Assembly (NCBI GenBank): GCA_036493735.1 | Contig: DASXPH010000070.1 | Location: 1 to 64,000, forward strand | DNA length: 64,000 nt | Direction: 5' to 3' | Source of the DNA: AG2 sp036493735 | GTDB taxonomy: Bacteria > Gemmatimonadota > Gemmatimonadetes > Gemmatimonadales > Gemmatimonadaceae | Shown here: positions 15,863-26,398 of the stretch, one piece after another | Layout: each line of letters opens with the position of its first letter | Position numbering within the stretch: the first letter of the stretch is position 1 | Position numbers and translations under genes: made by a program | The notes under the pieces: model-generated | Seen by the model: only the letters and a program-made list of their open reading frames with translations | The model's database searches: none | Told to the model about the DNA's origin: nothing

Positions 15863-18043
15863 CTACTCCGGAGTCAGTCTTTCCCGTCGCGCGACCTCGG
15901 TGATGCCTTTAACGCGGCGTGTGGCTTTCATGATCTTCTGCAGGTGGGCCAGGTTCTCGACCTCGACCAGCACCGAGCCCATGATCCGGCCATCGCTGCT
16001 GCGGAGGTCCATACTCTTGATGTCGGTGCCGGTGGCACTGACGGCGGCGGCGACGTCGGCGTAGAGACCGCGCCGGTCATTCCCTTCCAACGCCAGTCGT
16101 ACGAGGAAGCGCTCGCCCTGCGCTTCCTGCCAATCGATCTCGAGGCGGCGCTCCGGCTCGTGGGCGAGCAGGAGCAGGTTGGGGCAGTCGCCACGGTGAA
16201 TGCTGACGCCGCGGCCGCGGGTCACGTAGCCGACGACGGGATCACCCGGCACCGGCTGACAGCACTGGGCGTAGCGGACCATCAAACCGTCGACGCCCTG
16301 GATCTTCACACCCTTCGACCCGCGAACGCGATCCACCAGCCGCTCGAGCGCGCTCGGCTTCGCCGCCTCGGGACTCGTGTCCAGATCGGGGTGGAAGAAT
16401 TTTAGAACTTGCAAAACATTGACGTCGCCCTGTCCGATCGACGCCAGCAGATGCGTGGAGTCGGTCAGATTCAAGCCGCGCGCCGCTCGATCGAGCGCAT
16501 CGTCACCAATTTTCGGCAGACGGCGTCGCTTCAGCTCGCGCTCGAGAATGTCCTGGCCGAGCTTCGTCGCGGACTGCTGCGCTTCCTTGCGCATCACCTG
16601 ACGGATCTTGTGACGCGCGCGGCCCGTGCGAACGTGGGCGAGCCAATCGCGCGACGGTTTCGCCGTCGGCGACGTGATGATCTCGACCGTTTCCGAGTTG
16701 CGCAACGCCCGCGAAAGCGGCGCGATGCGGCCGTTCACCTTGGCGCCGGCGCAGTGCAGTCCGATCTCGGTATGTACCGCGAAGGCGAAGTCAATTGGCG
16801 TCGCTCCCTTCGGGAGCTGAATGACGTCACCTGTTGGCGTGAACACGAAAATCTCGTCCTGATAGAGATCCAACTTCAGGAACTCGAGGAACTCGTCAGG
16901 CGTCTTCGCGTCCATCTGCAGCTCGAGCACTTGACGGAACCACGTCAGGTGCCGGTCCAGCTCATCCGATGGTGCATCCTCCTTGTAGCGCCAGTGCGCG
17001 GCGATGCCGAAGTCCGCGGTGCGGTGCATGTCGCGCGTGCGGATCTGGATCTCGTACAACTGCCGCCCCGGACCGAAGACGGTGGTGTGGAGCGACTGGT
17101 ACCCGTTCGATTTCGGCTGGGCGATGTAGTCCTTGATGCGCTCCTGCACCGGCGTCCACTGGTCGTGCACGACGCCTAACGCGTGATAGCAATCGGGAAC
17201 GCTTTCCACCAACACGCGGATCGCGAGGAGGTCGTAGATCTCCTCGTACGGCCGCTGCCGCTGCTGCATCTTCTTGTAGATCGACCAGAGATGCTTGGGC
17301 CGGCCGGTGGCATCCACGTTGTGAATCCCTGCGCGGTTCAGGGCATCCTGCAGCGGGTCGCGCATCTGCTTGATCAACGCTTCGCGCTCGCCCCGCTTTT
17401 GTGCGACCTTTTTTGCGAGGGCGCGATACTCTTCCGCTTCGAGATGCTTGAACGCCAGGTCCTCGAGCTCCCACCGCATCTTCGCCATACCGAAGCGGTG
17501 CGCTAGTGGGGCGTAGAGATCTCGTGTCTCCTGCGCGATGCGTCGTCGCTTTTCCTCGGAGAGGAAGTCGAGCGTGCGCATGTTGTGCAATCGATCAGCA
17601 AGCTTGACGATGATGACGCGCGCATCCTTTGCGATCGACAGCAGGAGCTTGCGATAGCTCTCGACCTGCCGCTCCTGCGTCGAGCCACCGGAGGGCAGTT
17701 TCGCGATCTTCGTCAGGCCGTCGACGATGCTCGCGATCTCACGCCCGAACTCACGGTCGACGTCGGCAATCGCCACCTTCGTGTCTTCGACAACGTCGTG
17801 GAGCAGCCCGCAGGCGACCGTCGTTGAATCGAGCTGCAGATCGGCCAGGATCTTCGCGACCTCGACCGAATGGGTGATGAACGGCTCGCCCGAATTGCGC
17901 TGCTGGCCGCGATGCGCCTGCTCGCCAAACTGATAGGCGCGCACGAGCAGGTCGCGATCGAGCTTGTCGTGCAGCGGATGCTCGTCCTCTCGCCACCCAG
18001 GAATGAACTCGCGTTTCTCGCCAACCGGTGCCGTTGCCGTCAC
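15863..18043 (-). CDS. rel: Bifunctional (p)ppGpp synthetase/hydrolase Rel/SpoT
   Basis: Stringent-response enzyme. The 726-residue product (GTG start at 18043, overlapping the radC stop) has an HD hydrolase domain with HRGQQRNSGEPFITH and LLHDVVEDT (about 40-95), so hydrolysis is probably active. The synthetase domain shows GRPKHLWSIYKKMQ and AIRVLVESVPDCYHALG. A TGS domain (VFTPTGDVIQLPKGATPIDFAF, about 398-455), a zinc-finger/conserved-Cys region (RYAQCCQPVPGDPVVGYV) and a C-terminal ACT/RRM domain complete the long-form Rel. It is the only RSH in the window. The downstream gap holds nested repeats. Confidence 0.95.
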   Translation of the reverse strand: MTATAPVGEKREFIPGWREDEHPLHDKLDRDLLVRAYQFGEQAHRGQQRNSGEPFITHSVEVAKILADLQLDSTTVACGLLHDVVEDTKVAIADVDREFGREIASIVDGLTKIAKLPSGGSTQERQVESYRKLLLSIAKDARVIIVKLADRLHNMRTLDFLSEEKRRRIAQETRDLYAPLAHRFGMAKMRWELEDLAFKHLEAEEYRALAKKVAQKRGEREALIKQMRDPLQDALNRAGIHNVDATGRPKHLWSIYKKMQQRQRPYEEIYDLLAIRVLVESVPDCYHALGVVHDQWTPVQERIKDYIAQPKSNGYQSLHTTVFGPGRQLYEIQIRTRDMHRTADFGIAAHWRYKEDAPSDELDRHLTWFRQVLELQMDAKTPDEFLEFLKLDLYQDEIFVFTPTGDVIQLPKGATPIDFAFAVHTEIGLHCAGAKVNGRIAPLSRALRNSETVEIITSPTAKPSRDWLAHVRTGRARHKIRQVMRKEAQQSATKLGQDILERELKRRRLPKIGDDALDRAARGLNLTDSTHLLASIGQGDVNVLQVLKFFHPDLDTSPEAAKPSALERLVDRVRGSKGVKIQGVDGLMVRYAQCCQPVPGDPVVGYVTRGRGVSIHRGDCPNLLLLAHEPERRLEIDWQEAQGERFLVRLALEGNDRRGLYADVAAAVSATGTDIKSMDLRSSDGRIMGSVLVEVENLAHLQKIMKATRRVKGITEVARRERLTPE

Positions 18044-18744
18044 AGCAGACCTGCCTCCGCAAAGCTGGTGTATCGTCCCCGCCCAACGATCACGTGATCA
18101 TGCACTGGAATGTCCAGCAAGCGACCTGCCGCCACGAGCTGTTCCGTCACGACGCGGTCGTCCGCCGAGGGGGTGGGGTCACCGCTCGGATGATTGTGCA
18201 CGAGGATGATCGCCGCCGCGCGCTCGGCGATGGCCTCGCGAAACACCTCGCGTGGATGTACGAGCGACGAATTGAGGATGCCTCGGGTGACCATGATGTC
18301 CCGCTCCAACCGATGCTGCGAATCCAGGACCGCCACGTGAAACTCCTCGACTGGTAGATCCTCGAGCCGGGCGGCGAACAACTCCACCACGTCCCGAGGT
18401 GAGCGCACGGGGGCTCCGTCCTCGCGTGACTCGGCCCCCATTCGCCGGCCGAGCTCGAGAGCCGCGTGGACTGTGGCCGCTCTCGCCATACCGACCCCGG
18501 CTTGCGCCGTGAGTGCTGCGACCGGTTGCATCGCAATCCGGCGTAGCGATCCACCCGCTTGCGCGAGCAGACTCTGCCCCAGCTGCAGTGCCGACCCTCC
18601 CAGTCCGCCCGACCCGAGCACGATGGCGAGCAACTCCGCCGAGCTCAGTGCTTGCGCTCCCAGATCGATGAGCCGCTCGCGCGGACGATCGGACCGGGGG
18701 AGCTCCCGAATAGTTAATGCTCTCAGGGATTGCTGGCCAGACAT
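18040..18744 (-). CDS. radC: RadC-family JAB/MPN-domain protein
   Basis: RadC/YicR family; historically called DNA-repair, but its biochemical function is still unsettled. The 234-residue product has an N-terminal helix-hairpin-helix-like domain (ELPRSDRPRERLIDLG, ALSSAELLAIVLGSG) and a C-terminal metallopeptidase-like MPN domain with the JAMM signature HNHPSGDPTPSADD (about 174-187) and upstream Glu (LPVEEFHV). The metal-binding residues look intact. It overlaps rel by 4 nt. Its upstream region carries a perfect 12-bp inverted repeat (18767-18805). Confidence 0.92.
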   Translation of the reverse strand: MSGQQSLRALTIRELPRSDRPRERLIDLGAQALSSAELLAIVLGSGGLGGSALQLGQSLLAQAGGSLRRIAMQPVAALTAQAGVGMARAATVHAALELGRRMGAESREDGAPVRSPRDVVELFAARLEDLPVEEFHVAVLDSQHRLERDIMVTRGILNSSLVHPREVFREAIAERAAAIILVHNHPSGDPTPSADDRVVTEQLVAAGRLLDIPVHDHVIVGRGRYTSFAEAGLL

Positions 18745-18766
18745 GAGGCGCCTCCTCGGCAGCGGC

Positions 18767-18805
18767 GTGATATCGATCGAAGCATCAAAGCGTGATCGAT
18801 ATCAC
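18767..18805. promoter_or_regulatory. Perfect 12-bp inverted repeat upstream of radC
   Basis: GTGATATCGATC (18767-18778) is the exact reverse complement of GATCGATATCAC (18794-18805), with a 15-nt spacer. It lies 23-61 nt upstream of the radC ATG (minus strand) and 26 nt from the T-tract of the secA-side hairpin. The AT-rich, symmetrical form suggests a dimeric-regulator operator. A cruciform or part of the secA transcription terminator is also possible. It is not an obvious SOS box of the E. coli or Bacillus type. Confidence 0.45.
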
Positions 18806-18827
18806 CCACCGAGCAGGCGCCGTCATC

Positions 18828-18928
18828 AAAAAAACCCTCGCGTTGTCATTCCGAGGAGCGAAGCGACGAGGAATCTGCTGTTGGCGGCCTTCTGAACAGC
18901 AGATTCCTCGCTACGCTCGGAATGACAA
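18828..18928 (-). terminator. REP-type long hairpin with T-tract after secA
   Basis: The arms at 18843-18882 and 18895-18928 pair over most of their length (words GTCATTCCGAG, GCGAAGCGA/TCGCTACGC, GAGGAATCTGCTGTT) around a 12-nt loop. The right arm ends 2 nt from the secA TAG. On the minus strand the stem is followed by CGCGAGGG and seven T residues (18828-18834), as expected for a terminator of the bamD-nadD-secA transcript. The core word belongs to the widespread GTCATTCCGAG palindrome family, so a mobile repeat may have been co-opted. Termination is inferred. Confidence 0.6.
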
Positions 18929-18930
18929 AG

Positions 18931-22278
<3,348 letters not shown>

Positions 22279-22286
22279 GCTATCCC

Positions 22287-22874
22287 CTATCGGTACAGCC
22301 GCTCCGTCTCGATGAATGCAGCGACGGACTCCGGCACGAATCCTTTGATCGACTTGCCGGCGCGAACCCGCTCGCGAATTTCCGTTGACGACACGTCTAC
22401 CAGACGCGTTGCCAGCGCGATCGTTCCGTTCGGCGGGTCCGATGAGCGCTCCAACGCCGCGTCTTCCCCTCCGCGCGGCCGGCGTAGTATCGCCAGCCGC
22501 GCAAGCGTCAGGATCTGCTGCGGTCTCTTCCACGCCCCGAACGCGGCCATCGCATCCTCGCCGACGAGGAAAAAGCGCTCGGCTTTCGGAAATCGCTGGG
22601 CGAATGTCTCCAGAGTGTCAACCGTGTAAGATAATCCGGCTCGGTCGATTTCGACCGCATCGACCGCAAAACGCTCGTCCGCTCCGACGAGCAATTTTAC
22701 CATCGCGAGGCGCAGATGTGCCGGCGTCGCGACGACATCCGACTTGAGGGGCTGTATCGCGGCAGGGACGAAGATCAGCTTGTCGAGTTGGAGCGCTTCG
22801 AAGGCATCCACAGCCGCGAGCAGGTGGCCGACGTGCGGGGGGTCGAAACTGCCGCCGAAGATCCCGAGCCGCAC
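22287..22874 (-). CDS. nadD: Nicotinate-nucleotide adenylyltransferase NadD
   Basis: Adenylates NaMN in NAD synthesis. The 195-residue product (GTG start at 22874) carries the nucleotidyltransferase motif GIFGGSFDPPHVGH at residues 4-17, the central FLVGEDAMAAFGAW (with the conserved D and W of the family) and the C-terminal signature VSSTEIRERVRAG (ISSTxIR type). A basic loop RRPRGGED sits in the usual position before the final motif. It is 3 nt after bamD and 8 nt before secA, so it is very likely co-transcribed. Confidence 0.94.
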   Translation of the reverse strand: MRLGIFGGSFDPPHVGHLLAAVDAFEALQLDKLIFVPAAIQPLKSDVVATPAHLRLAMVKLLVGADERFAVDAVEIDRAGLSYTVDTLETFAQRFPKAERFFLVGEDAMAAFGAWKRPQQILTLARLAILRRPRGGEDAALERSSDPPNGTIALATRLVDVSSTEIRERVRAGKSIKGFVPESVAAFIETERLYR

Positions 22875-22877
22875 GGC

Positions 22878-23660
22878 TCAGGGCACGGCCGACGTGGTCG
22901 CCGGCGTGGGAGCGTCCGGAATCCCGTTGCAGACCACTCGAACATCCGAGTCGGTGCTGTACTTCTTCCGCAACTGCGTGCAGAGGTCCGACGCATCCTC
23001 TCGATAGCGAATCGCCTTGTACGCCTCGACCAGCCTGAGCGAGGTTGACCGGGCCGCAGGCGAGTTCGGCCACCGCGTAAGAACATCCTTGAAGTACAGG
23101 ATCGCGGAGTCGAACGCCTTACGACGGAAGTAAAACAGCCCTGCCTCGTAGTCCTTCGTCGCAAACCAGTTCTCGAGCTCGGCTAGCTCCTTTTGGGCGG
23201 TGGGAACCAGCGGCGAGGTGGGATAGAGGCCGAGCAGCGTGTTGTAAGTCGCGAGCGCGGTCTCGCCATACGTTGGGTCGAGGGTGGGCTTGCGCCACAT
23301 CTTCCAGTAGGAGCGAGCCGCTTCCAGCGCGGCGTCATCCGCCAAGCTGTCGTCAGGGAAGCTCTCGACGAGCTTCGAGTAGCTTTGGGCCGCAAGCAAA
23401 TGCTCGCCCTGTCTCTCGTGAGCGGTCGCGAGATACCAGTACGAGCGCGGCAGCAGTGAGTCTCGGGCGGGCAGCTCGAGCGTGAGCTTCTCGAATGCGG
23501 CGATAGCGTTGTCCCACTTCTTTCGCTCGAATTCGTGCAGACCAGCCTTGTAGAGCTGGTCATTGGTCTTGTAGACGCTCGGCTTGAATTCGTGCTGGCA
23601 GGCGGACGCGAGGACGAGAAGCAGAGCTGCCGCAGTACTTTTCCAAAGACGTTCAACCAT
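22878..23660 (-). CDS. bamD: Outer-membrane assembly lipoprotein BamD
   Basis: TPR lipoprotein of the BAM complex that inserts outer-membrane beta-barrels. From ATG 23660 it is 260 residues. The signal peptide ends in the lipobox LASAC (Cys about residue 21). TPR-like repeats follow: LYKAGLHEFERKKWDNAIAAFEKL, SYWYLATAHERQGEHLLAAQSY, ALATYNTLLGLYP and YEAGLFYFRRKAFDSAILYFK. A Pro/Thr-rich tail ends it. A start 14 residues upstream is possible but would break the signal peptide. A plausible promoter lies at 23782-23810. Confidence 0.88.
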   Translation of the reverse strand: MVERLWKSTAAALLLVLASACQHEFKPSVYKTNDQLYKAGLHEFERKKWDNAIAAFEKLTLELPARDSLLPRSYWYLATAHERQGEHLLAAQSYSKLVESFPDDSLADDAALEAARSYWKMWRKPTLDPTYGETALATYNTLLGLYPTSPLVPTAQKELAELENWFATKDYEAGLFYFRRKAFDSAILYFKDVLTRWPNSPAARSTSLRLVEAYKAIRYREDASDLCTQLRKKYSTDSDVRVVCNGIPDAPTPATTSAVP

Positions 23661-23929
23661 ATGGCAGGTGCTACCCGGCGGATGGACGAGGGTTGCGCTC
23701 ACGCGCTCGTGGTTTTGGAGCGGCGCGCGAGCATGCTTCGGTAGATCTCAGCCGGGGCTCCTCGGGGTGCCGTATGGGGGCATTGTCCCAAATCGTTCCC
23801 GCCGTATCAAGATCGCCCTGAAAATAAGCTGCCAGGCCCCTCAGTAGCATGGCATCCAGCCAAAGTCGTCCAAAGAATGGAGCGTGGCGATAATCGTTCC
23901 CTGGGCGTAGTGGACGTTGGTAAGCCCGT
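23661..23929. other. bamD 5' region: promoter, no convincing gene
   Basis: No gene is supported in this 269-bp gap. A minus-strand frame that runs out of the decarboxylase gene encodes a short TPR-like stretch (LWLDAMLLRGLAAYFQ), but it lacks a start and overlaps the neighbour in another frame; it might be a vestige. A degenerate palindrome of the GGTAGATCTC...CTCGGGGTG type is visible near 23740-23770. The stretch mainly contains the likely bamD promoter and a 115-nt leader. Confidence 0.5.
23782..23810 (-). promoter_or_regulatory. Sigma70-like promoter for bamD-nadD-secA
   Basis: On the minus strand, TTGATA (-35; 23805-23810) and GACAAT (-10; 23782-23787) are separated by exactly 17 nt. 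Expected transcription start near 23775, about 115 nt before the bamD ATG. Only the consensus match and spacing support it. Confidence 0.45.
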
Positions 23930-24922
23930 TCAGGCGACGCTTCCGGCCGGAGTCCGTGCCGAGTGCGGCATCCGGGGCGCCATGCGGTCCGTCCCGAGCA
24001 GGCCACGGAAGTACTCGATCGTGCGAGCCAGACCGTCACGCAGACCGATTCGGGGCTCCCATCCAAGCATCGTTCGAGCACGCGTGATGTCGGGCTTGCG
24101 GACCTTGGGATCGTCCTGTGGGAGCGGCTGGGTGATGACCTTCGCCTTCGTTCCCGTCAGCTCCACGACCATGTCCGCCAGTTGCCTAACGGTGAACTCG
24201 TTCGGATTGCCGATGTTGGTTGGCTTCTCGTCGCCGTCCATGAAGAGGCGATAGATACCCTCGATCTCGTCGTCCACATAGCAGAAGCTTCGCGTCTGCG
24301 ATCCGTCGCCGTAAATCGTGAGATCTTCACCATTCAGCGCCTGGACGATGAAATTCGACACGACGCGGCCATCGCGCGGCCGCATGCGCGGCCCGTAGGT
24401 GTTGAAGATCCGAACGATGCGCGTGTCGAGCCCATGGTACCGGTGATACGCCATCGTGATCGCTTCACCGAAGCGCTTGGCCTCGTCGTACACGCCGCGG
24501 GGACCAATCGGGTTCACGTTGCCCCAGTAGCTCTCCCTTTGGGGATGCTCGAGGGGGTCACCGTACACCTCCGAGGTGGACGCGAGGAAGAAGCGCGCGC
24601 CTTTTGCTCTCGCGATCCCCAGGGCGTTGTGTGTGCCAAGCGAGCCGACCTTGAGAGTCTGAATCGGCAGCTCGAGATAATCGATCGGGCTGGCGGGCGA
24701 CGCGAAATGCAGCACGCCATCGAGCGAGCCGGCAACGTAAGTGAACTCGGAGATGTTGTGCCGCACGAACTGAAAGCGGTCGTTGCCGATGAGGTGCGCG
24801 ATGTTGTCGGGATTGCCGGTCACGAAGTTGTCGAGACCGACGACCGTGTGACCGTCGCGAAGGAACCGATCGCAGAGATGCGAGCCGAGAAAGCCAGCCG
24901 CACCGGTAATGAGGACTCTCAT
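23930..24922 (-). CDS. uxs: UDP-glucuronate decarboxylase (UDP-xylose synthase)
   Basis: Converts UDP-glucuronic acid to UDP-xylose, using the product of the preceding dehydrogenase. From ATG 24922 the enzyme is 330 residues. It has the NAD motif GAAGFLGSHL (residues 7-16), Asp for NAD ribose (VGLDNFVTG), the Ser/Thr-rich active site LASTSEVYGDP, and YDEAKRFGEA (Tyr/Lys), plus the UXS-type GPRMRPRDGRVVSNFI and GDGSQTRSF. The upstream open-frame extension is discarded. It overlaps the dehydrogenase gene by 4 nt. Together they form a two-gene UDP-glucose -> UDP-GlcA -> UDP-Xyl pathway for surface glycans. Confidence 0.93.
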   Translation of the reverse strand: MRVLITGAAGFLGSHLCDRFLRDGHTVVGLDNFVTGNPDNIAHLIGNDRFQFVRHNISEFTYVAGSLDGVLHFASPASPIDYLELPIQTLKVGSLGTHNALGIARAKGARFFLASTSEVYGDPLEHPQRESYWGNVNPIGPRGVYDEAKRFGEAITMAYHRYHGLDTRIVRIFNTYGPRMRPRDGRVVSNFIVQALNGEDLTIYGDGSQTRSFCYVDDEIEGIYRLFMDGDEKPTNIGNPNEFTVRQLADMVVELTGTKAKVITQPLPQDDPKVRKPDITRARTMLGWEPRIGLRDGLARTIEYFRGLLGTDRMAPRMPHSARTPAGSVA

Positions 24923-26229
24923 GCGCCACCTACGCGGCCGATCGAATGATACTTGAACCCGAGCCGTGACATCTTCTCCGTGCCGTACAGGTTGCGTCCG
25001 TCGACGATCACCGGCTGGCGGAGGGAGCTCTTGATCCGGTCGAAGTCCGGATGGCGATACTCGTTCCAATCCGTGACGATCGCGAGCGCGTCCGCCTTGG
25101 TCAGCGCGTCGTAATTATTCTCGCAGAACTCGATGCGATCGCCGAGCCGGCGGCGCGCTTCCGGCATCGCGACGGGATCGTGTGCCGCCACGTCCGCGCC
25201 TGCCTTTAGCAAGTCCTCAATCAACGCCAATGCCGGCGCCTCACGCATGTCGTCGGTATTTGGCTTGAAGGCGAGGCCCCAGACGGCAACCTTCGTGTTC
25301 TGCAGTTCGGGCCCGATTGCCTGTTGAAGCTTCTGAAAGAGGCGGTGCTTCTGGTCGTCGTTGACAGTCTCCACCGACTCGAGAACGCGAAGGCAGGCGC
25401 CGTTGTCGCGCGCCGTCTTGACCAGTGCCTTGACGTCCTTCGGGAAGCAGGAGCCCCCGTAGCCGGGGCCCGGAAAGAGGAACGCCGGACCGATGCGCGA
25501 GTCGCTGCCGATTCCCTTCCTCACGAGATCGACGTTGGCGCCGACACGCTCGCACAAGTTCGCAATCTCGTTCATGAACGAGATGCGCGTCGCCAACATC
25601 GCGTTGGCGGCGTACTTCGTCATCTCCGCCGACGCAATGTCCATGAAGATGATCGGCTTGCCCGTGCGAACGAATGGCGCATACAGCTCGGCCATCACAC
25701 TACGCGCGTGATCGCTGTCCACCCCGAGCACGACACGATCGGGATACATGAAGTCGTCGACCGCGGCGCCTTCCTTGAGGAACTCGGGATTGCTGCACAT
25801 GTGAAATGGATGCTGCGCCGACCGTCCGACGCAGTCGGCAACCTTGGCGGCCGTTCCGACGGGCACCGTCGACTTCGTGACGATGACCATTTCCCGCTTC
25901 ATTGTCTTGCCGATCGTATCGGCAACGGCGAGCACGTGTCGGAGGTCCGCGGAGCCATCCTCGTCAGGCGGCGTCCCGACAGCGATGAACACCACCTCGG
26001 CGCGACGAATCGAGTCGCTGACGTCGGTGGTGAAGTTCAGTCGACCCGCTTTCTGATTGCGTTCGACGAGCGAGTCGAGACCCGGCTCGTAGATCGGAAT
26101 GACATTCTTTTTCAGCCCGTCGATCTTCGACTGGTCGACGTCGGCGCACCAGACATTGTTCCCCGTTTCGGCCAAGCATGCGCCGACCACGAGGCCGACG
26201 TAGCCGGTCCCTACGACCGCTATCTGCAC
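24919..26229 (-). CDS. ugd: UDP-glucose 6-dehydrogenase
   Basis: Oxidises UDP-glucose to UDP-glucuronic acid with two NAD. The 436-residue product has GTGYVGLVVGACLAETG at the N-terminus (NAD site), the conserved STVPVGT, and NPEFLKEGAAVDDF, and the catalytic Cys in GPGYGGSCFPKD (about 262-273). The C-terminal UDP-binding part has VWGLAFKPNTDDMREAP and ends LGFKYHSIGR. It precedes the decarboxylase (4-nt overlap). Upstream, the minus-strand sequence GTTAAGAT near 26265 could be a weak -10, but no good -35 is visible. Confidence 0.96.
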   Translation of the reverse strand: MQIAVVGTGYVGLVVGACLAETGNNVWCADVDQSKIDGLKKNVIPIYEPGLDSLVERNQKAGRLNFTTDVSDSIRRAEVVFIAVGTPPDEDGSADLRHVLAVADTIGKTMKREMVIVTKSTVPVGTAAKVADCVGRSAQHPFHMCSNPEFLKEGAAVDDFMYPDRVVLGVDSDHARSVMAELYAPFVRTGKPIIFMDIASAEMTKYAANAMLATRISFMNEIANLCERVGANVDLVRKGIGSDSRIGPAFLFPGPGYGGSCFPKDVKALVKTARDNGACLRVLESVETVNDDQKHRLFQKLQQAIGPELQNTKVAVWGLAFKPNTDDMREAPALALIEDLLKAGADVAAHDPVAMPEARRRLGDRIEFCENNYDALTKADALAIVTDWNEYRHPDFDRIKSSLRQPVIVDGRNLYGTEKMSRLGFKYHSIGRVGGA

Positions 26230-26320
26230 GATGACTCCTAAGGAATCGTTGTTTCGAAGCGTATCTTAACCGGACCCAAGCGCGGGTCGCAAACGCTCCA
26301 CTATGTGACAATTACGACAC

Positions 26321-26377
26321 GGGACGAGACGCGTAACGTCTCGCCCCGCTCGCGGGAGCTGATGCTTTCGCTCCCGC
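26321..26377. terminator. Tandem GC hairpins after the surface-protein gene
   Basis: Two adjacent stem-loops: 26321-26331 with 26337-26347 (GGGACGAGACG against CGTCTCGCCCC, one mismatch), and 26352-26359 with 26370-26377 (GCGGGAGC against GCTCCCGC, perfect). They lie 22 nt after the stop of the PorV/OmpA fusion on the minus strand. No T-tract follows, so intrinsic termination is uncertain; they may protect the mRNA end. The rest of the 26230-26398 gap shows no gene. Confidence 0.5.
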
Positions 26378-26398
26378 TTCTCCGCCGCCGTCCCTACA

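Noticed and set aside
22279..22533. N-terminal extension of secA
   Set aside because: Arg/Gly-rich sequence over nadD; the true start is at 22278.
23671..24081. 136-codon frame with a TPR-like stretch after the UDP-xylose synthase gene
   Set aside because: No start of its own; mostly overlaps the enzyme gene in another frame; at most a vestige.
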